This document shows positions 27,623 through 36,584 of a stretch of DNA of 64,000 nucleotides, piece by piece. Origin of the DNA: Kordia sp050633145. Its GTDB lineage: Bacteria; Bacteroidota; Bacteroidia; Flavobacteriales; Flavobacteriaceae. The notes under the pieces are model-generated. The model was not told where the DNA came from. It was given only the letters and a program-made list of their open reading frames with translations, and did not search any database. Both the position numbers and the translations under genes were made by a program. The stretch is from contig NZ_JBOEFY010000027.1 in NCBI RefSeq assembly GCF_050633145.1, positions 112,941-176,940 of the forward strand, written 5' to 3'. The number at the start of each line of letters is the position of its first letter. The first letter of the stretch is position 1.

Positions 27623-28555
27623 GTGAATACCATAGATTTTTTTGACGCATATCGAGCCAAAAATCCATCCGCAATTACAATTGGCACTTTTGACGGTGTT
27701 CACGTAGGGCACAAAAAAATTATAGAAAATCTGATCGAAAAGTCAGAAGGACTCAATACTATGTTGCTCACTTTTTTTCCGCATCCGCGAATGGTATTGC
27801 AACAAGACAGTACTATTAAACTAATTAATACGATTGAAGAACGCATTCAATTGCTTGAAGCTACTGGGCTCAACACATTAATCATTTATCCATTTAACAA
27901 AGAATTTTCACGATTGAAAGCGCGCGATTTTGTACGCGACTTTTTAATTGATCATTTAAATCTGAAAAAAATTATCATTGGGTACGATCATCGTTTTGGT
28001 AGAAACAGAACTGCAAATATTGATGATTTGCGAGAATTTGGCGAAGCATTCGATTTTAAAGTAGCTGAAATTGGAGCAAAAGAAATTGACGATATCACTA
28101 TCAGCTCTACTAAAATTAGGAGAGCATTAAATGAAGGTGATATTACAACCGCAAATACCTATCTTGGATACGAGTTTATGCTCACAGGAACAGTTATTTC
28201 TGGTAAAGGTTTAGGAAATACAATTGATTTCCCAACCGCAAACATTCACATAAAAGAAACCTATAAGCTCATCCCAAAACAAGGCGTCTATTTTGTAAAA
28301 AGTATAATTGATGACAACACTGTTTTTGGAATGATGAATATTGGCACAAACCCTACGGTAGAAGGTACAAGTGAAACAATTGAAGTTCATTTCTTTGATT
28401 TTGATCGTGATATTTATGATAAAAAAATTCAAATCCGATTGATAAAACGCTTACGAGACGAACAAAAATTTGATTCAATCGAACATTTAAAAGCGCAGCT
28501 ACAAAAAGATAAAAAAACATCCTTAGCACTAATTAAAAACCATTATGCTTACTAA
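27623..28555 (+). CDS. ribF: Bifunctional riboflavin kinase / FAD synthetase
   Basis: A 310-residue RibF making FMN and then FAD from riboflavin. The N-terminal FAD synthetase domain has the GTFDGVHVGHKKII nucleotide-binding motif and the STKIRRAL segment (about 157-164); the C-terminal kinase domain has GKGLGNTIDFPTAN and the GMMNIGTNPTV stretch. The start codon is GTG at 27623, supported by the normal distance to the first motif. A TAGTTTTG -7-like box is at 27599-27606. It overlaps the HTTM gene by 11 bp. Confidence 0.96.
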   Translation: MNTIDFFDAYRAKNPSAITIGTFDGVHVGHKKIIENLIEKSEGLNTMLLTFFPHPRMVLQQDSTIKLINTIEERIQLLEATGLNTLIIYPFNKEFSRLKARDFVRDFLIDHLNLKKIIIGYDHRFGRNRTANIDDLREFGEAFDFKVAEIGAKEIDDITISSTKIRRALNEGDITTANTYLGYEFMLTGTVISGKGLGNTIDFPTANIHIKETYKLIPKQGVYFVKSIIDDNTVFGMMNIGTNPTVEGTSETIEVHFFDFDRDIYDKKIQIRLIKRLRDEQKFDSIEHLKAQLQKDKKTSLALIKNHYAY

Positions 28556-29963
28556 ATTTCTATACAAACAAATAGACAATACATCACTCGTAATATTTCG
28601 AGTATTTTTTGGGTTGTTAATTTGTTTGGAAGGATTTGGTGCTATTTTTACAGGTTGGGTAAAACGTACGTTTGTCGATCCTGACTTCACCTTTCCATTT
28701 ATAGGGTTTGAAGGCATTTTAACTCCAATACAACAAGTACTAAAACAACCTTTATTAGATTTTAAGTTATTCGGAATTGAAGCCTTAAATATGGCAGATT
28801 ACACCTATGGTTTTTACTTCTACTTTGCTTTGATGGGAGTTTGTGGTTTTTTAGTCATGATTGGCTATAAATACCGCTGGAGCATTGGTACGTTTACCGT
28901 TTTGTGGACTACTGCGTATTTGATGCAGAAAACCTCCTATAACAATCATTATTATTTACTAATATTATTGTGTGTGTTTATGTGGATTGTTCCTGCGCAC
29001 CACTACCTTTCGGTTGATGTAAAAAAGAATCCTGCATTAAAAAAAATACACATGCCCAATTGGGTTTTATGGATATTTATATTACAATTATTTATTGTGT
29101 ACACGTATGCTTCGGTTGCAAAATTGTATCCAGATTGGATTTCAACGGAAGTTCCTAAATACTTAATGGGCGGACGACGAAATTTACCAATTGTTGGCGA
29201 ATTTTTGCAACAATCTTGGATTCACTACTTGCTCACATACGTAGGAATAGGTTTTGACTTATTAGTGATTCCATTATTATTATGGAAACGTACACGCGTA
29301 TTTATCTTTGTTTGCGCAATTGTTTTCCACTTATTCAACTCGTTTATATTACATATCGGGATATTTCCATACATGTCGTTGGCGCTTTGTGTTTTCTTCT
29401 TTGAACCAGAAACCATTCGCAATATTTTCTTAAAGAAAAAAGAAGTCTACACAGGAAACGAAATTATACTGTCTCCATACAGAAAAGTGGTTATTCCTAT
29501 TTTTGCTATTTACTTTATTTTTCAAATTCTATTGCCTTTACGTCATTGGACATTTGAAGATGATGTATTATGGACCGAAGAAGGACATCGTTTAAGCTGG
29601 CGCATGATGTTGCGTACTAAACAAGGAAATATAACGTTAAAAGTAGTTGATAAAAAAACTAAAAAAATCACCTATATAAGTCCCTCAAAATACACCTCTG
29701 CAAAACAAGCAGCACGTATTGCTGTAAAACCCGATATGCTATGGCAATTTGTACAATTTTTGAAAAAAGAGTATGCAAAAAAAGGAACTGATATTGAAGT
29801 ATATGCAGACGGACGTGTACGCGTAAACAATCATCCGTTTCAAAGACTCTTTGATCCAACAGTAAATTTGGCTGAGGAAGAATGGTCACACTTCTCACAT
29901 CACGATTGGCTATTGCCTTTTAGAAGCAAATATGAAAAGAAGGAATCTCCACAAAAAAAGTGA
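28545..29963 (+). CDS. HTTM domain protein, vitamin-K-dependent gamma-carboxylase-like
   Basis: A 472-residue integral membrane protein with several helices (about residues 12-35, 90-107, 115-130, 137-150, 172-190, 225-250, 255-285, 310-330). The HTTM domain is the membrane part of gamma-glutamyl carboxylases. The segment YTYASVAKLYPDW (residues 186-198) resembles the animal carboxylase stretch around its essential lysine, which would correspond to Lys193; that comparison is from memory. Bacterial homologues are of unproven function. It overlaps ribF by 11 bp and precedes serS, which has its own promoter. Confidence 0.75.
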   Translation: MLTKFLYKQIDNTSLVIFRVFFGLLICLEGFGAIFTGWVKRTFVDPDFTFPFIGFEGILTPIQQVLKQPLLDFKLFGIEALNMADYTYGFYFYFALMGVCGFLVMIGYKYRWSIGTFTVLWTTAYLMQKTSYNNHYYLLILLCVFMWIVPAHHYLSVDVKKNPALKKIHMPNWVLWIFILQLFIVYTYASVAKLYPDWISTEVPKYLMGGRRNLPIVGEFLQQSWIHYLLTYVGIGFDLLVIPLLLWKRTRVFIFVCAIVFHLFNSFILHIGIFPYMSLALCVFFFEPETIRNIFLKKKEVYTGNEIILSPYRKVVIPIFAIYFIFQILLPLRHWTFEDDVLWTEEGHRLSWRMMLRTKQGNITLKVVDKKTKKITYISPSKYTSAKQAARIAVKPDMLWQFVQFLKKEYAKKGTDIEVYADGRVRVNNHPFQRLFDPTVNLAEEEWSHFSHHDWLLPFRSKYEKKESPQKK

Positions 29964-29999
29964 TTCTAAAATTTCTTCATTCTAGGTAAAAAATAACTC

Positions 30000-30027
30000 T
30001 TGTTTTCTGTTAATTTGATTATTTTTG
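30000..30027 (+). promoter_or_regulatory. Candidate serS promoter
   Basis: TTG at 30000-30002 and TATTTTTG at 30020-30027 are separated by 17 bases, close to the Bacteroidota -33/-7 pattern. It predicts a leader of about 130 bases that contains the repeat at 30060-30145. Confidence 0.55.
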
Positions 30028-30059
30028 TCGCTTAATTAATTCGTGCGTTAAGGATTAAG

Positions 30060-30145
30060 GCATTTGTTGAAGCTCCTCGAAGAGAGCGACTGCCGAAAGC
30101 CTGACTGCTTTTATACTGAGCGAAGTCGAAGTATACAAGGAGAAA
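30060..30145. repeat. Dispersed intergenic repeat in the serS leader
   Basis: The stretch contains ctgagcgaagtcgaag near 30116, the reverse complement of a piece in the odhA-odhB gap (near 14285). It lies between the promoter and the start of serS, so it should be transcribed. Confidence 0.55.
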
Positions 30146-30163
30146 CGCCAAAAAAATAACAAA

Positions 30164-31435
30164 ATGTTACAATTACAATTTATTAGAGAGAACAAAGCAG
30201 AAATTATTGAGGCTTTGAAGAAGAGAAATTTTGACGCTACTGAAGTTGTAAACGAAGTTGTTTCACTTGATGAAGCGCGTAGAAGTTTGCAAGTTGAATT
30301 AGACAATACATTAGCTTCCTCTAATAAATTATCCAAAGAAATTGGGCAGTTATTTAAGAGTGGTGAACGTCAAAAAGCAGAAATTTTACGTGAAAAAAGT
30401 ACGCAATTAAAAGCAAAAGCAGAAGGTTTAAAAACTGAATTGAAAGCAAAAGAAGAAGCACTTCCTGAGCTTTTATACACCATTCCAAACGTGCCAAATG
30501 CATTAGTTCCTGCCGGAAATAGTGAAGATGATAACGAAGAGGTTTTTCGTAAAGGCGATATTCCTACGTTGCATGAAAACGCGCAACCACATTGGGAATT
30601 GGTAAAGAAATACGATATCATCAATTTTGAACTAGGAAATAAAATAACTGGAGCAGGATTTCCTGTATATAAAGGAAAAGGTGCGCGTTTGCAACGTGCG
30701 TTAATTCAATATTTTTTAGATAAAAACACAGATGCTGGTTATACAGAATATCAAGTACCACATTTGGTAAATGAAGCTTCTGGGTACGGAACTGGTCAGT
30801 TACCTGACAAAGAAGGGCAAATGTATCATGCTACTGCTGATGATTTGTATTTGATTCCAACGGCAGAAGTTCCGATAACAAATATGTTTCGTGGCGATTT
30901 GCTAAAAGCAGACGATTTACCAATTTGCTGCACAGGTTACACACCGTGTTTTAGACGTGAAGCTGGAAGTTATGGAGCGCATGTACGTGGTTTGAATCGT
31001 TTGCATCAGTTTGACAAAGTAGAAATTGTACGTATTGAACGTCCAGAAGATTCGTATGCTGCTTTGGACGGAATGGTAAATCATATCAAAGAAATTTTGG
31101 AAGAGTTAAAGCTTCCGTATAGAATTTTACGTTTGTGTGGTGGCGATTTAGGGTTTACAGCTGCATTAACTTATGATTTTGAAGTATTTTCTACAGCGCA
31201 AGATCGTTGGTTGGAAATCAGTTCGGTTTCTAATTTTGAAACATTTCAGGCAAATCGTTTGAAATTAAGAATCAAAGATAAAGACGGTAAAAAGCAATTG
31301 GCACATACTTTAAATGGAAGTTCATTGGCATTACCGAGAGTTTTGGCAGGAATTTTAGAAAATTATCAAACAGAAAACGGAATTGAAATCCCAGAGGTAT
31401 TACGCAGATACACAGGCTTTGACATCATTTCTTAA
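30164..31435 (+). CDS. serS: Seryl-tRNA synthetase
   Basis: A 423-residue class II aminoacyl-tRNA synthetase. The N-terminal antiparallel coiled coil (about 25-100) that grips the long variable arm of tRNA-Ser is clear, followed by the class II core: motif 2 region with GYTPCFRREAGSYG (about residues 261-274), the LHQFDKVE segment, and motif 3 with NGSSLALPRVLAGILE near residue 385. The length is normal. A terminator follows at 31471. Its substrate tRNA at 7657 is incomplete in this assembly. Confidence 0.97.
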   Translation: MLQLQFIRENKAEIIEALKKRNFDATEVVNEVVSLDEARRSLQVELDNTLASSNKLSKEIGQLFKSGERQKAEILREKSTQLKAKAEGLKTELKAKEEALPELLYTIPNVPNALVPAGNSEDDNEEVFRKGDIPTLHENAQPHWELVKKYDIINFELGNKITGAGFPVYKGKGARLQRALIQYFLDKNTDAGYTEYQVPHLVNEASGYGTGQLPDKEGQMYHATADDLYLIPTAEVPITNMFRGDLLKADDLPICCTGYTPCFRREAGSYGAHVRGLNRLHQFDKVEIVRIERPEDSYAALDGMVNHIKEILEELKLPYRILRLCGGDLGFTAALTYDFEVFSTAQDRWLEISSVSNFETFQANRLKLRIKDKDGKKQLAHTLNGSSLALPRVLAGILENYQTENGIEIPEVLRRYTGFDIIS

Positions 31436-31470
31436 GCCAGAAAAAACTTATAAATTCATATTTTTTAGAA

Positions 31471-31501
31471 ACATCGATAATGCATTTTGTCGATGTTTTT
31501 T
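31471..31501 (+). terminator. Terminator after serS
   Basis: Arms acatcga (31471-31477) and tcgatgt (31490-31496) around a 12-base loop, followed by a T run. Confidence 0.65.
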
Positions 31502-31677
31502 GCTTTTTATCGACATTTTAACTACGTTTGTATTCCCAATTTTTAAACCAAGATATGTTACGTCAACCCATAGATTAATAGCTAGTACGTACCATATTCA
31601 AGCTTAACAGAAAATGCTATACACCCAAACCTAGTTTTAAATAGTTGAATCTATGGAATTTATTTATAGCTGATAGA

Positions 31678-31704
31678 AATGCCTGAGCAATTGCTTGGGC
31701 ATTT
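31678..31704. repeat. Isolated hairpin and dispersed repeat in the serS-31883 gap
   Basis: The 447-base gap 31436-31882 holds no gene I can support. Besides the serS terminator it has a hairpin with arms aaatgcc and ggcattt enclosing an inner agcaattgct palindrome. Confidence 0.5.
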
Positions 31705-31738
31705 TGATTTTGGCGAAGCTAGTATTTTTAACACCAAA

Positions 31739-31856
31739 CGTCACTTCGAGTGATTTTTTTGTAATGAAATGAAAAAAATTGTATCGAGAAGCGATTTGAA
31801 AATCACAGTAGATCTCGATACAAAATTTCTTCGAAATTCCACTCGATCAGACGCTT
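31739..31856. repeat. Flavobacterial intergenic repeat (cgtcacttcgag type)
   Basis: Starts cgtcacttcgagtg and contains the inverted arms gtatcgaga (near 31781) and tctcgatac (near 31813), ending with an actcgat segment. Such structured elements are scattered in flavobacterial genomes. It ends about 27 bases before the 31883 gene. Confidence 0.55.
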
Positions 31857-31882
31857 TTGTATAGAAGAAATGCATTTTCAAG

Positions 31883-32509
31883 ATGAAACAAAAATCAGAC
31901 ATTCAAAAAGTTAAAGAATTAAGAGAACGATTATCAATTCCGTTGAATACTGCTATGGAATTGATTCAAGAAAATAATAGCGACTTATCTCGCTGCGAGC
32001 AAGAATTTCATAGACACAACATTAATACAATTTGCAGACTCACACAGTGTAATGAAGAAATAGCCAAAAAATACTATCGCATTTGCAAATTCAGCATTGA
32101 AAAAGCCATTAAAAAAATTAATGAACAACTATTTTTTCTTACAGCAACACCTAATGAACCTATTGATAAAATAGGCTTTATTTTATGGGCGGAAAATGAC
32201 AGTATCAATAAATATATAAATGCTGGCAATGAAAAAAGCCTTTTTATTCAAGCTAAAGATTTTGATTATGTTATTAATGTTTTCAAATCGGTCTATCCTC
32301 TCAAAAATGAGTATGGAGAAATAGAAAATGGTTTTGACATTCTAAGCAATAATTATTTTGACAATAAAACCGGCAGAATTATAGTAGAACACATGTCAAA
32401 AATAAAAACCAAAGACAAGAACGTTGAACTCTTTTTACGTGATTTAATCAAATGGTTTCGAGCAAAATTACGCTATGCTGATTATATTGTGGTCTATGGA
32501 AATCTGTAA
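31883..32509 (+). CDS. Unknown protein with UBA/TS-N-like N-terminus
   Basis: A 208-residue soluble protein. Residues about 8-45 (KELRERLSIPLNTAMELIQ and following) resemble the three-helix UBA/TS-N domain at the start of elongation factor Ts, and residues about 47-83 look like a second degenerate copy. The remaining 120 residues form an alpha/beta domain with no motif I recognise. There is no signal peptide or membrane helix. The gene stands alone behind a dispersed repeat. A protein-binding role is inference from the fold resemblance only. Confidence 0.6.
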   Translation: MKQKSDIQKVKELRERLSIPLNTAMELIQENNSDLSRCEQEFHRHNINTICRLTQCNEEIAKKYYRICKFSIEKAIKKINEQLFFLTATPNEPIDKIGFILWAENDSINKYINAGNEKSLFIQAKDFDYVINVFKSVYPLKNEYGEIENGFDILSNNYFDNKTGRIIVEHMSKIKTKDKNVELFLRDLIKWFRAKLRYADYIVVYGNL

Positions 32510-32571
32510 ATAGTACTATTCAAATATGAAACTTCTTCAAAATCTAATGATTAGTAATCAAAATTAAAAAT

Positions 32572-32958
32572 ATGAAAATTGAACGCATTGATCATTTTGT
32601 CTTAACCGTACATAATATTGAAAAAACGATTGAGTTTTATACAAACATTCTTGGAATGAAAATAATTACATTTGGTCAAAATAGAAAAGCATTGACTTTT
32701 GGGAATCAAAAAATAAATCTTCATGAAAAAGGAAAAGAATTTGAACCAAAAGCACAACATCCAACATGTGGCTCCGCAGATTTATGCTTTATCGTTTCTG
32801 AAAACATAGAACACGTTAAAACAATAATAGAAAATAAAGGCATTACTATCATCGAAGGTATTGTAGAAAGAACCGGAACTATAGGAAAAATTAAATCTAT
32901 TTATCTTAGAGATCCAGACTTAAATTTGATAGAACTGAGTAATTATATTGAATCTTAA
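32572..32958 (+). CDS. VOC (glyoxalase/dioxygenase superfamily) protein
   Basis: A 128-residue single-module VOC protein. It has two beta-alpha-beta-beta-beta units: the first begins RIDHFVLTVHNIEKTIEFYTNILGM with His6 as a likely metal ligand, the second contains DLCFIV and ends with YLRDPDLNLIELSNY with a ligand glutamate. The family covers glyoxalases, dioxygenases and resistance proteins; it resembles the small cytoplasmic VOC proteins labelled virulence protein, but the substrate is not predictable. It is 62 bp after the UBA-like gene and possibly co-transcribed. Confidence 0.85.
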   Translation: MKIERIDHFVLTVHNIEKTIEFYTNILGMKIITFGQNRKALTFGNQKINLHEKGKEFEPKAQHPTCGSADLCFIVSENIEHVKTIIENKGITIIEGIVERTGTIGKIKSIYLRDPDLNLIELSNYIES

Positions 32959-33001
32959 GTGTTCACAACACAATCTAAAGTTAAAAACATACGTTTACTA
33001 A

Positions 33002-33070
33002 AAAGTCTAATAGCGAAGCGATCTAACATCTAACAGCGTCAGCGGTCTAAAAGCCATAGCGATCTAATAT
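33002..33070. repeat. Low-complexity tctaa/gcgatcta intergenic sequence
   Basis: Near-tandem pieces such as gcgatctaacatctaac and gcgatctaatatctaaac fill the gap before 33101. A related mix (tagatcgctt units) occurs after 55912. Confidence 0.5.
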
Positions 33071-33100
33071 CTAAACATTACAATTTATTTAACATACTTT

Positions 33101-34921
33101 ATGTTATCTTTGAAAAAAAGCTTTTCTATGCGTATCTTTTTATTTATCATTTTTAGTTTGGCAATGTGTACACAAACATTGGCACAAAATGATGCATTGG
33201 CGCAACAATATTACGAGAAAGGAGAATACAAAAAAGCCGTTATTGCTTTTGAAAAACTCTATAAAAAATCGCCGCGAAAAATCAATTATTTCATTGGAAT
33301 GATTAATAGTCATCAGCAAATGGAAGATTTTGATACTGCCGAAAAACTCCTTTTAAAAGAGATAGAAACTCCAAAATTAAAAAGGTTGAATCCAATTTTG
33401 TTGGTAGAAGTTGGTTTTAATTACGATTTAAAACGCGACTCTGTTAACGCAAATAAGTACTACGAAAAAGCAGTAGCATATACTGAACAAAAAGCTTCCG
33501 CTTCTTATGGAATTGGACGTGCATTTGAGAAAAAATCTTTGTTAGATTATGCCTTACGCGTTTACAAACACGCAATGGAAGTAAATCCTAACTATAATTT
33601 CTTAAACAATATTGCTCGAATTTATGGTGAAAAAGGAGACATTGAAAAGATGTTTTCTAGTTATCTCGATTTAATAAAAGATCGGGTAGAACAAAAAGGA
33701 TATGCACAACGTATTATCAGTCAGTTTTTACGAAACGATCCAAACGATGAAAACAATACACTTTTCCGAAAACTATTACTCAAACGAAATCAAGATGATC
33801 CTAATTTACTCTGGAACGAATTGTTGAGTTGGCTATTTATTCAGCAAAAGCAATACAAAAGAGCATTCATTCAAGAGAAAGCAATTTACATGAATGGTGA
33901 TTATTCGTTGCAACGTATTTTTGAATTGGCAAATTTAAGTATTGAAGATAACGACAAAGAAACAGCGCGCGAGATTTTAAATTACATCATTGAAAAATCA
34001 ACGCAAGACAGTACCATCATCCGCGCTTCACAAAGTTTACTTCAGTTAGATATTGAAGCTGTTACTGATGGAAATTACGATGCTATTCAACTACGATTTG
34101 AAGAATTACTAGCACAATACGGTCGTAACTTCAGAACCATCTTATTACAACGCGATTATGCTAATTTTATAGCTTTCCAAAAAGATGATCCCGAAACAGC
34201 AATTGCCTATTTAAAAGAAGCGATAGAAATAAAACTAACCTTACGTCAGCAAGCAGTTGTAAAATTGGCTTTGGGCGATATTTTAGTGTATAAAGAACAA
34301 TTCAATCAAGCATTGATCTACTTTTCGCAAGTACAAAAAGCTTTGAAAAATGATGTTACAGGACAAGAAGCACGTTTTCGCGTAGCACGCACTAGTTATT
34401 ACAAAGGTGATTTTGAATGGGCAGAAACGCAGCTCAAAGTATTAAAATCGTCTGTATCACAATTAATTGCGAACGATGCGTTACAACTCAAATTGATTAT
34501 TTCTGATAATTCTTTGGAAGATTCTACACAAACTGCTTTGAAAAAATATGCAAAAGCAGATCTTTTATATTATCAAAAGAAAGAAACTGAGGCTATTAAT
34601 ACTTTAGAAGATATTTTGCAAAATCATAAAGGAGAAAAAATTGAAGATGAAGCTTTATTGATGCAAGCAAAACTCTATGAAAAACGTAGCGAATTTGACA
34701 AAGCACGTTTAAACTACAAGAAAATCATTGAGTTTTACAAAGATGATATTTTAGTTGACGATGCGTATTTTGCCATGGCACAACTCTATCTCAATCATTT
34801 TGATGAACCCGAAAAAGCCAAGCAATTCTTTGAAGAAATCATTTTCAATCATCAAGACAGTATTCACTATGTAGAAGCGCAAAAAGCGTATCGAAAGTTA
34901 CGTGGCGATTCGGTGAATTAA
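33101..34921 (+). CDS. Large TPR-repeat periplasmic/outer-membrane-associated protein
   Basis: A 606-residue protein made mainly of tetratricopeptide repeats across its length (for example YYEKGEYKKAVIAFEKLYKKSP at the start and YKKIIEFYKDD near the end), preceded by a signal peptide ending TLAQ. It is a scaffold for protein-protein contacts, probably in the periplasm. The start may be Met10 (33128), which still gives a full signal peptide; a TATCTTTG -7-like sequence sits inside the first codons of the longer form, favouring the later start. It is not linked to obvious partners. Confidence 0.85.
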   Translation: MLSLKKSFSMRIFLFIIFSLAMCTQTLAQNDALAQQYYEKGEYKKAVIAFEKLYKKSPRKINYFIGMINSHQQMEDFDTAEKLLLKEIETPKLKRLNPILLVEVGFNYDLKRDSVNANKYYEKAVAYTEQKASASYGIGRAFEKKSLLDYALRVYKHAMEVNPNYNFLNNIARIYGEKGDIEKMFSSYLDLIKDRVEQKGYAQRIISQFLRNDPNDENNTLFRKLLLKRNQDDPNLLWNELLSWLFIQQKQYKRAFIQEKAIYMNGDYSLQRIFELANLSIEDNDKETAREILNYIIEKSTQDSTIIRASQSLLQLDIEAVTDGNYDAIQLRFEELLAQYGRNFRTILLQRDYANFIAFQKDDPETAIAYLKEAIEIKLTLRQQAVVKLALGDILVYKEQFNQALIYFSQVQKALKNDVTGQEARFRVARTSYYKGDFEWAETQLKVLKSSVSQLIANDALQLKLIISDNSLEDSTQTALKKYAKADLLYYQKKETEAINTLEDILQNHKGEKIEDEALLMQAKLYEKRSEFDKARLNYKKIIEFYKDDILVDDAYFAMAQLYLNHFDEPEKAKQFFEEIIFNHQDSIHYVEAQKAYRKLRGDSVN

Positions 34922-34990
34922 ATTTAAATGAATTCTTTTTAAATAACTCTAATTCAACAAAGAATCCACACATAATTCAGCTTAAAAACG

Positions 34991-34998
34991 TAATTTTG
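34991..34998 (+). promoter_or_regulatory. Candidate -7 box for the DUF4286 gene
   Basis: TAATTTTG matches TAnnTTTG and lies 23 bp upstream of the 35021 start. It would drive the DUF4286-rsmA-mgtE run. Confidence 0.4.
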
Positions 34999-35020
34999 CA
35001 CTTTATTACAAAACTCACCT

Positions 35021-35335
35021 ATGTACATCTATAATGTAACTATTAACGTTTCCGATAGCGTTCACGACGAATTTTTAATCTGGATTAAAAAACACATTCC
35101 TGAAGTATTGGCAACAGGTAAATTTACCGAAGCACGTTTTACACAAGTATTAGTAGAAGAAGAAATGGAAGGAACTACATATTCCGTACAATATACTGCT
35201 AAAACCAGAGCCGATTTGGATGCGTATTATGAAGAAGATGCACCAAGATTACGTGAAGAAGGCATGAAAAAATTTGCCGATCAAATGCTCGGTTTTCGTA
35301 CCGAATTAAAAATAATAGAAGACTTTAAAGCATAA
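35021..35335 (+). CDS. DUF4286 family protein
   Basis: A 104-residue small soluble protein of the DUF4286 type: short beta-alpha-beta domain beginning MYIYNVTINVSDSVHDEFL, with conserved aromatic/charged residues (FTEARFTQVLVEEE). Its fold resembles dimeric alpha-beta barrel proteins, and its function is unknown. It is the first gene of a compact cluster with 35349, rsmA and mgtE (gaps of 13 and 6 bp, then an overlap), which suggests a shared transcript. In Bacteroidota this gene is often next to rsmA. Confidence 0.85.
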   Translation: MYIYNVTINVSDSVHDEFLIWIKKHIPEVLATGKFTEARFTQVLVEEEMEGTTYSVQYTAKTRADLDAYYEEDAPRLREEGMKKFADQMLGFRTELKIIEDFKA

Positions 35336-35348
35336 AAAAAACGAAGAT

Positions 35349-35795
35349 ATGAAGGAGAGAAGATATTTTTCGCAACTTGCTTACTTTGTCAAAGCAATTC
35401 TAATTATTGTTGTAATTGGTGTGTTTTTCTATATTGTAACAGAACTTTCAGATAAACTTGCAGAAACATTAAGCATCAAGTTTCGTAAAAACTTAGTCGT
35501 TATTGAATATGTTGTCAACATACTAATTGGTATAATTTGTTTTTTACTTATTTTGATTATTCTCTTACGAGGGAAACCACAAATTACACTTAATGCTTCC
35601 ACACTTCGTACCAATCGCTTTAAACGAAATTTCTCTGACTTAAAATCTTATCATCCAAGTAAAGGTGGAAGTGAACCATATGTGATTTCTCATGATGGAA
35701 AGCAATTTGACATTGAACTCTCTTGGTTTTCAAAAAAAGACCGACAAGAAATAGAATCATTTATTATTAAACAAATAGAAACTGCTAACCTATAA
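35349..35795 (+). CDS. Two-helix membrane protein with PH-like tail, unknown
   Basis: A 148-residue protein with two membrane helices (about 13-30 and 48-72) and a soluble C-terminal half containing short beta strands (ITLNASTLRTNRF, EPYVISHDGKQFDIELSWF), reminiscent of bacterial PH-like domains. It starts 13 bp after DUF4286 and ends 6 bp before rsmA. I know no function for it; the position suggests a passenger of the rsmA operon. Confidence 0.7.
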   Translation: MKERRYFSQLAYFVKAILIIVVIGVFFYIVTELSDKLAETLSIKFRKNLVVIEYVVNILIGIICFLLILIILLRGKPQITLNASTLRTNRFKRNFSDLKSYHPSKGGSEPYVISHDGKQFDIELSWFSKKDRQEIESFIIKQIETANL

Positions 35796-35801
35796 AGTGA
35801 A

Positions 35802-36584
35802 ATGACTGATAAAGTAAGAGCAAAAAAGCATTTAGGACAACATTTCCTAAAAGACGAAGAGGTAGCAGAGCGCATTGCAGATACGCTTACGCTGAATCGG
35901 TATGATAATGTCTTAGAAATTGGTCCTGGAATGGGCGTTTTGACAAAATATTTACTCAAAAAACCTGTTAAAACCTATGTTTGCGAAATTGACACGGAAT
36001 CGGTGGCATACTTGCAAGCGCATTATTTGCAACTTTCAGATCGAATTTTGGAAGAAGATTTCTTAAAATACAATCTTAAAAAAACATTCAAAGACGAAGC
36101 ATTTGCCATCATTGGAAACTTTCCGTACAATATTTCTACGCAAATTGTATTCAAAACGATAGAAATGCGCGATCAAATTCCAGAGTTTAGCGGAATGTTT
36201 CAAAAAGAAGTAGCACAACGTATTTGCGCTCCACACGGAAACAAAACCTATGGAATACTCTCCGTTTTAACACAAGTGTTTTATGATGCGGAATATTTAT
36301 TTACTGTACCGCCAGACGTATTTAATCCTCCACCAAAAGTAGATTCTGGCGTAATGCGACTCATTCGAAAAGAAAATTATTCACTTCCATGTGATGAAAA
36401 ATTATTCTTCAGAGTCGTAAAAACAGCATTTCAACAACGAAGAAAAACACTTCGTAACAGTTTAAAAACATTCAATCTGTCCAATAATTTAAAAGAAGAT
36501 ACTATATTTGGGCTGCGACCTGAACAACTAAGCGTTCAAGGATTCGTAGATTTAACCATCAAGATAGCAAATGACTCCATTTAA
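35802..36584 (+). CDS. rsmA: 16S rRNA (adenine1518/1519-N6)-dimethyltransferase
   Basis: A 260-residue KsgA/RsmA. It dimethylates the two adenines at the 3' end of 16S rRNA. The motifs KKHLGQHFLKDEEVAERI, the SAM-binding VLEIGPGMGVLTKYL and the catalytic motif GNFPYNIS (NFPY) are seen. The length is normal. It overlaps mgtE by 14 bp, so the two are translationally coupled. Confidence 0.96.
   Translation: MTDKVRAKKHLGQHFLKDEEVAERIADTLTLNRYDNVLEIGPGMGVLTKYLLKKPVKTYVCEIDTESVAYLQAHYLQLSDRILEEDFLKYNLKKTFKDEAFAIIGNFPYNISTQIVFKTIEMRDQIPEFSGMFQKEVAQRICAPHGNKTYGILSVLTQVFYDAEYLFTVPPDVFNPPPKVDSGVMRLIRKENYSLPCDEKLFFRVVKTAFQQRRKTLRNSLKTFNLSNNLKEDTIFGLRPEQLSVQGFVDLTIKIANDSI

Noticed and set aside
36400..36584. 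Mg2+ riboswitch for mgtE
   Set aside because: mgtE starts inside rsmA and there is no leader to hold one.
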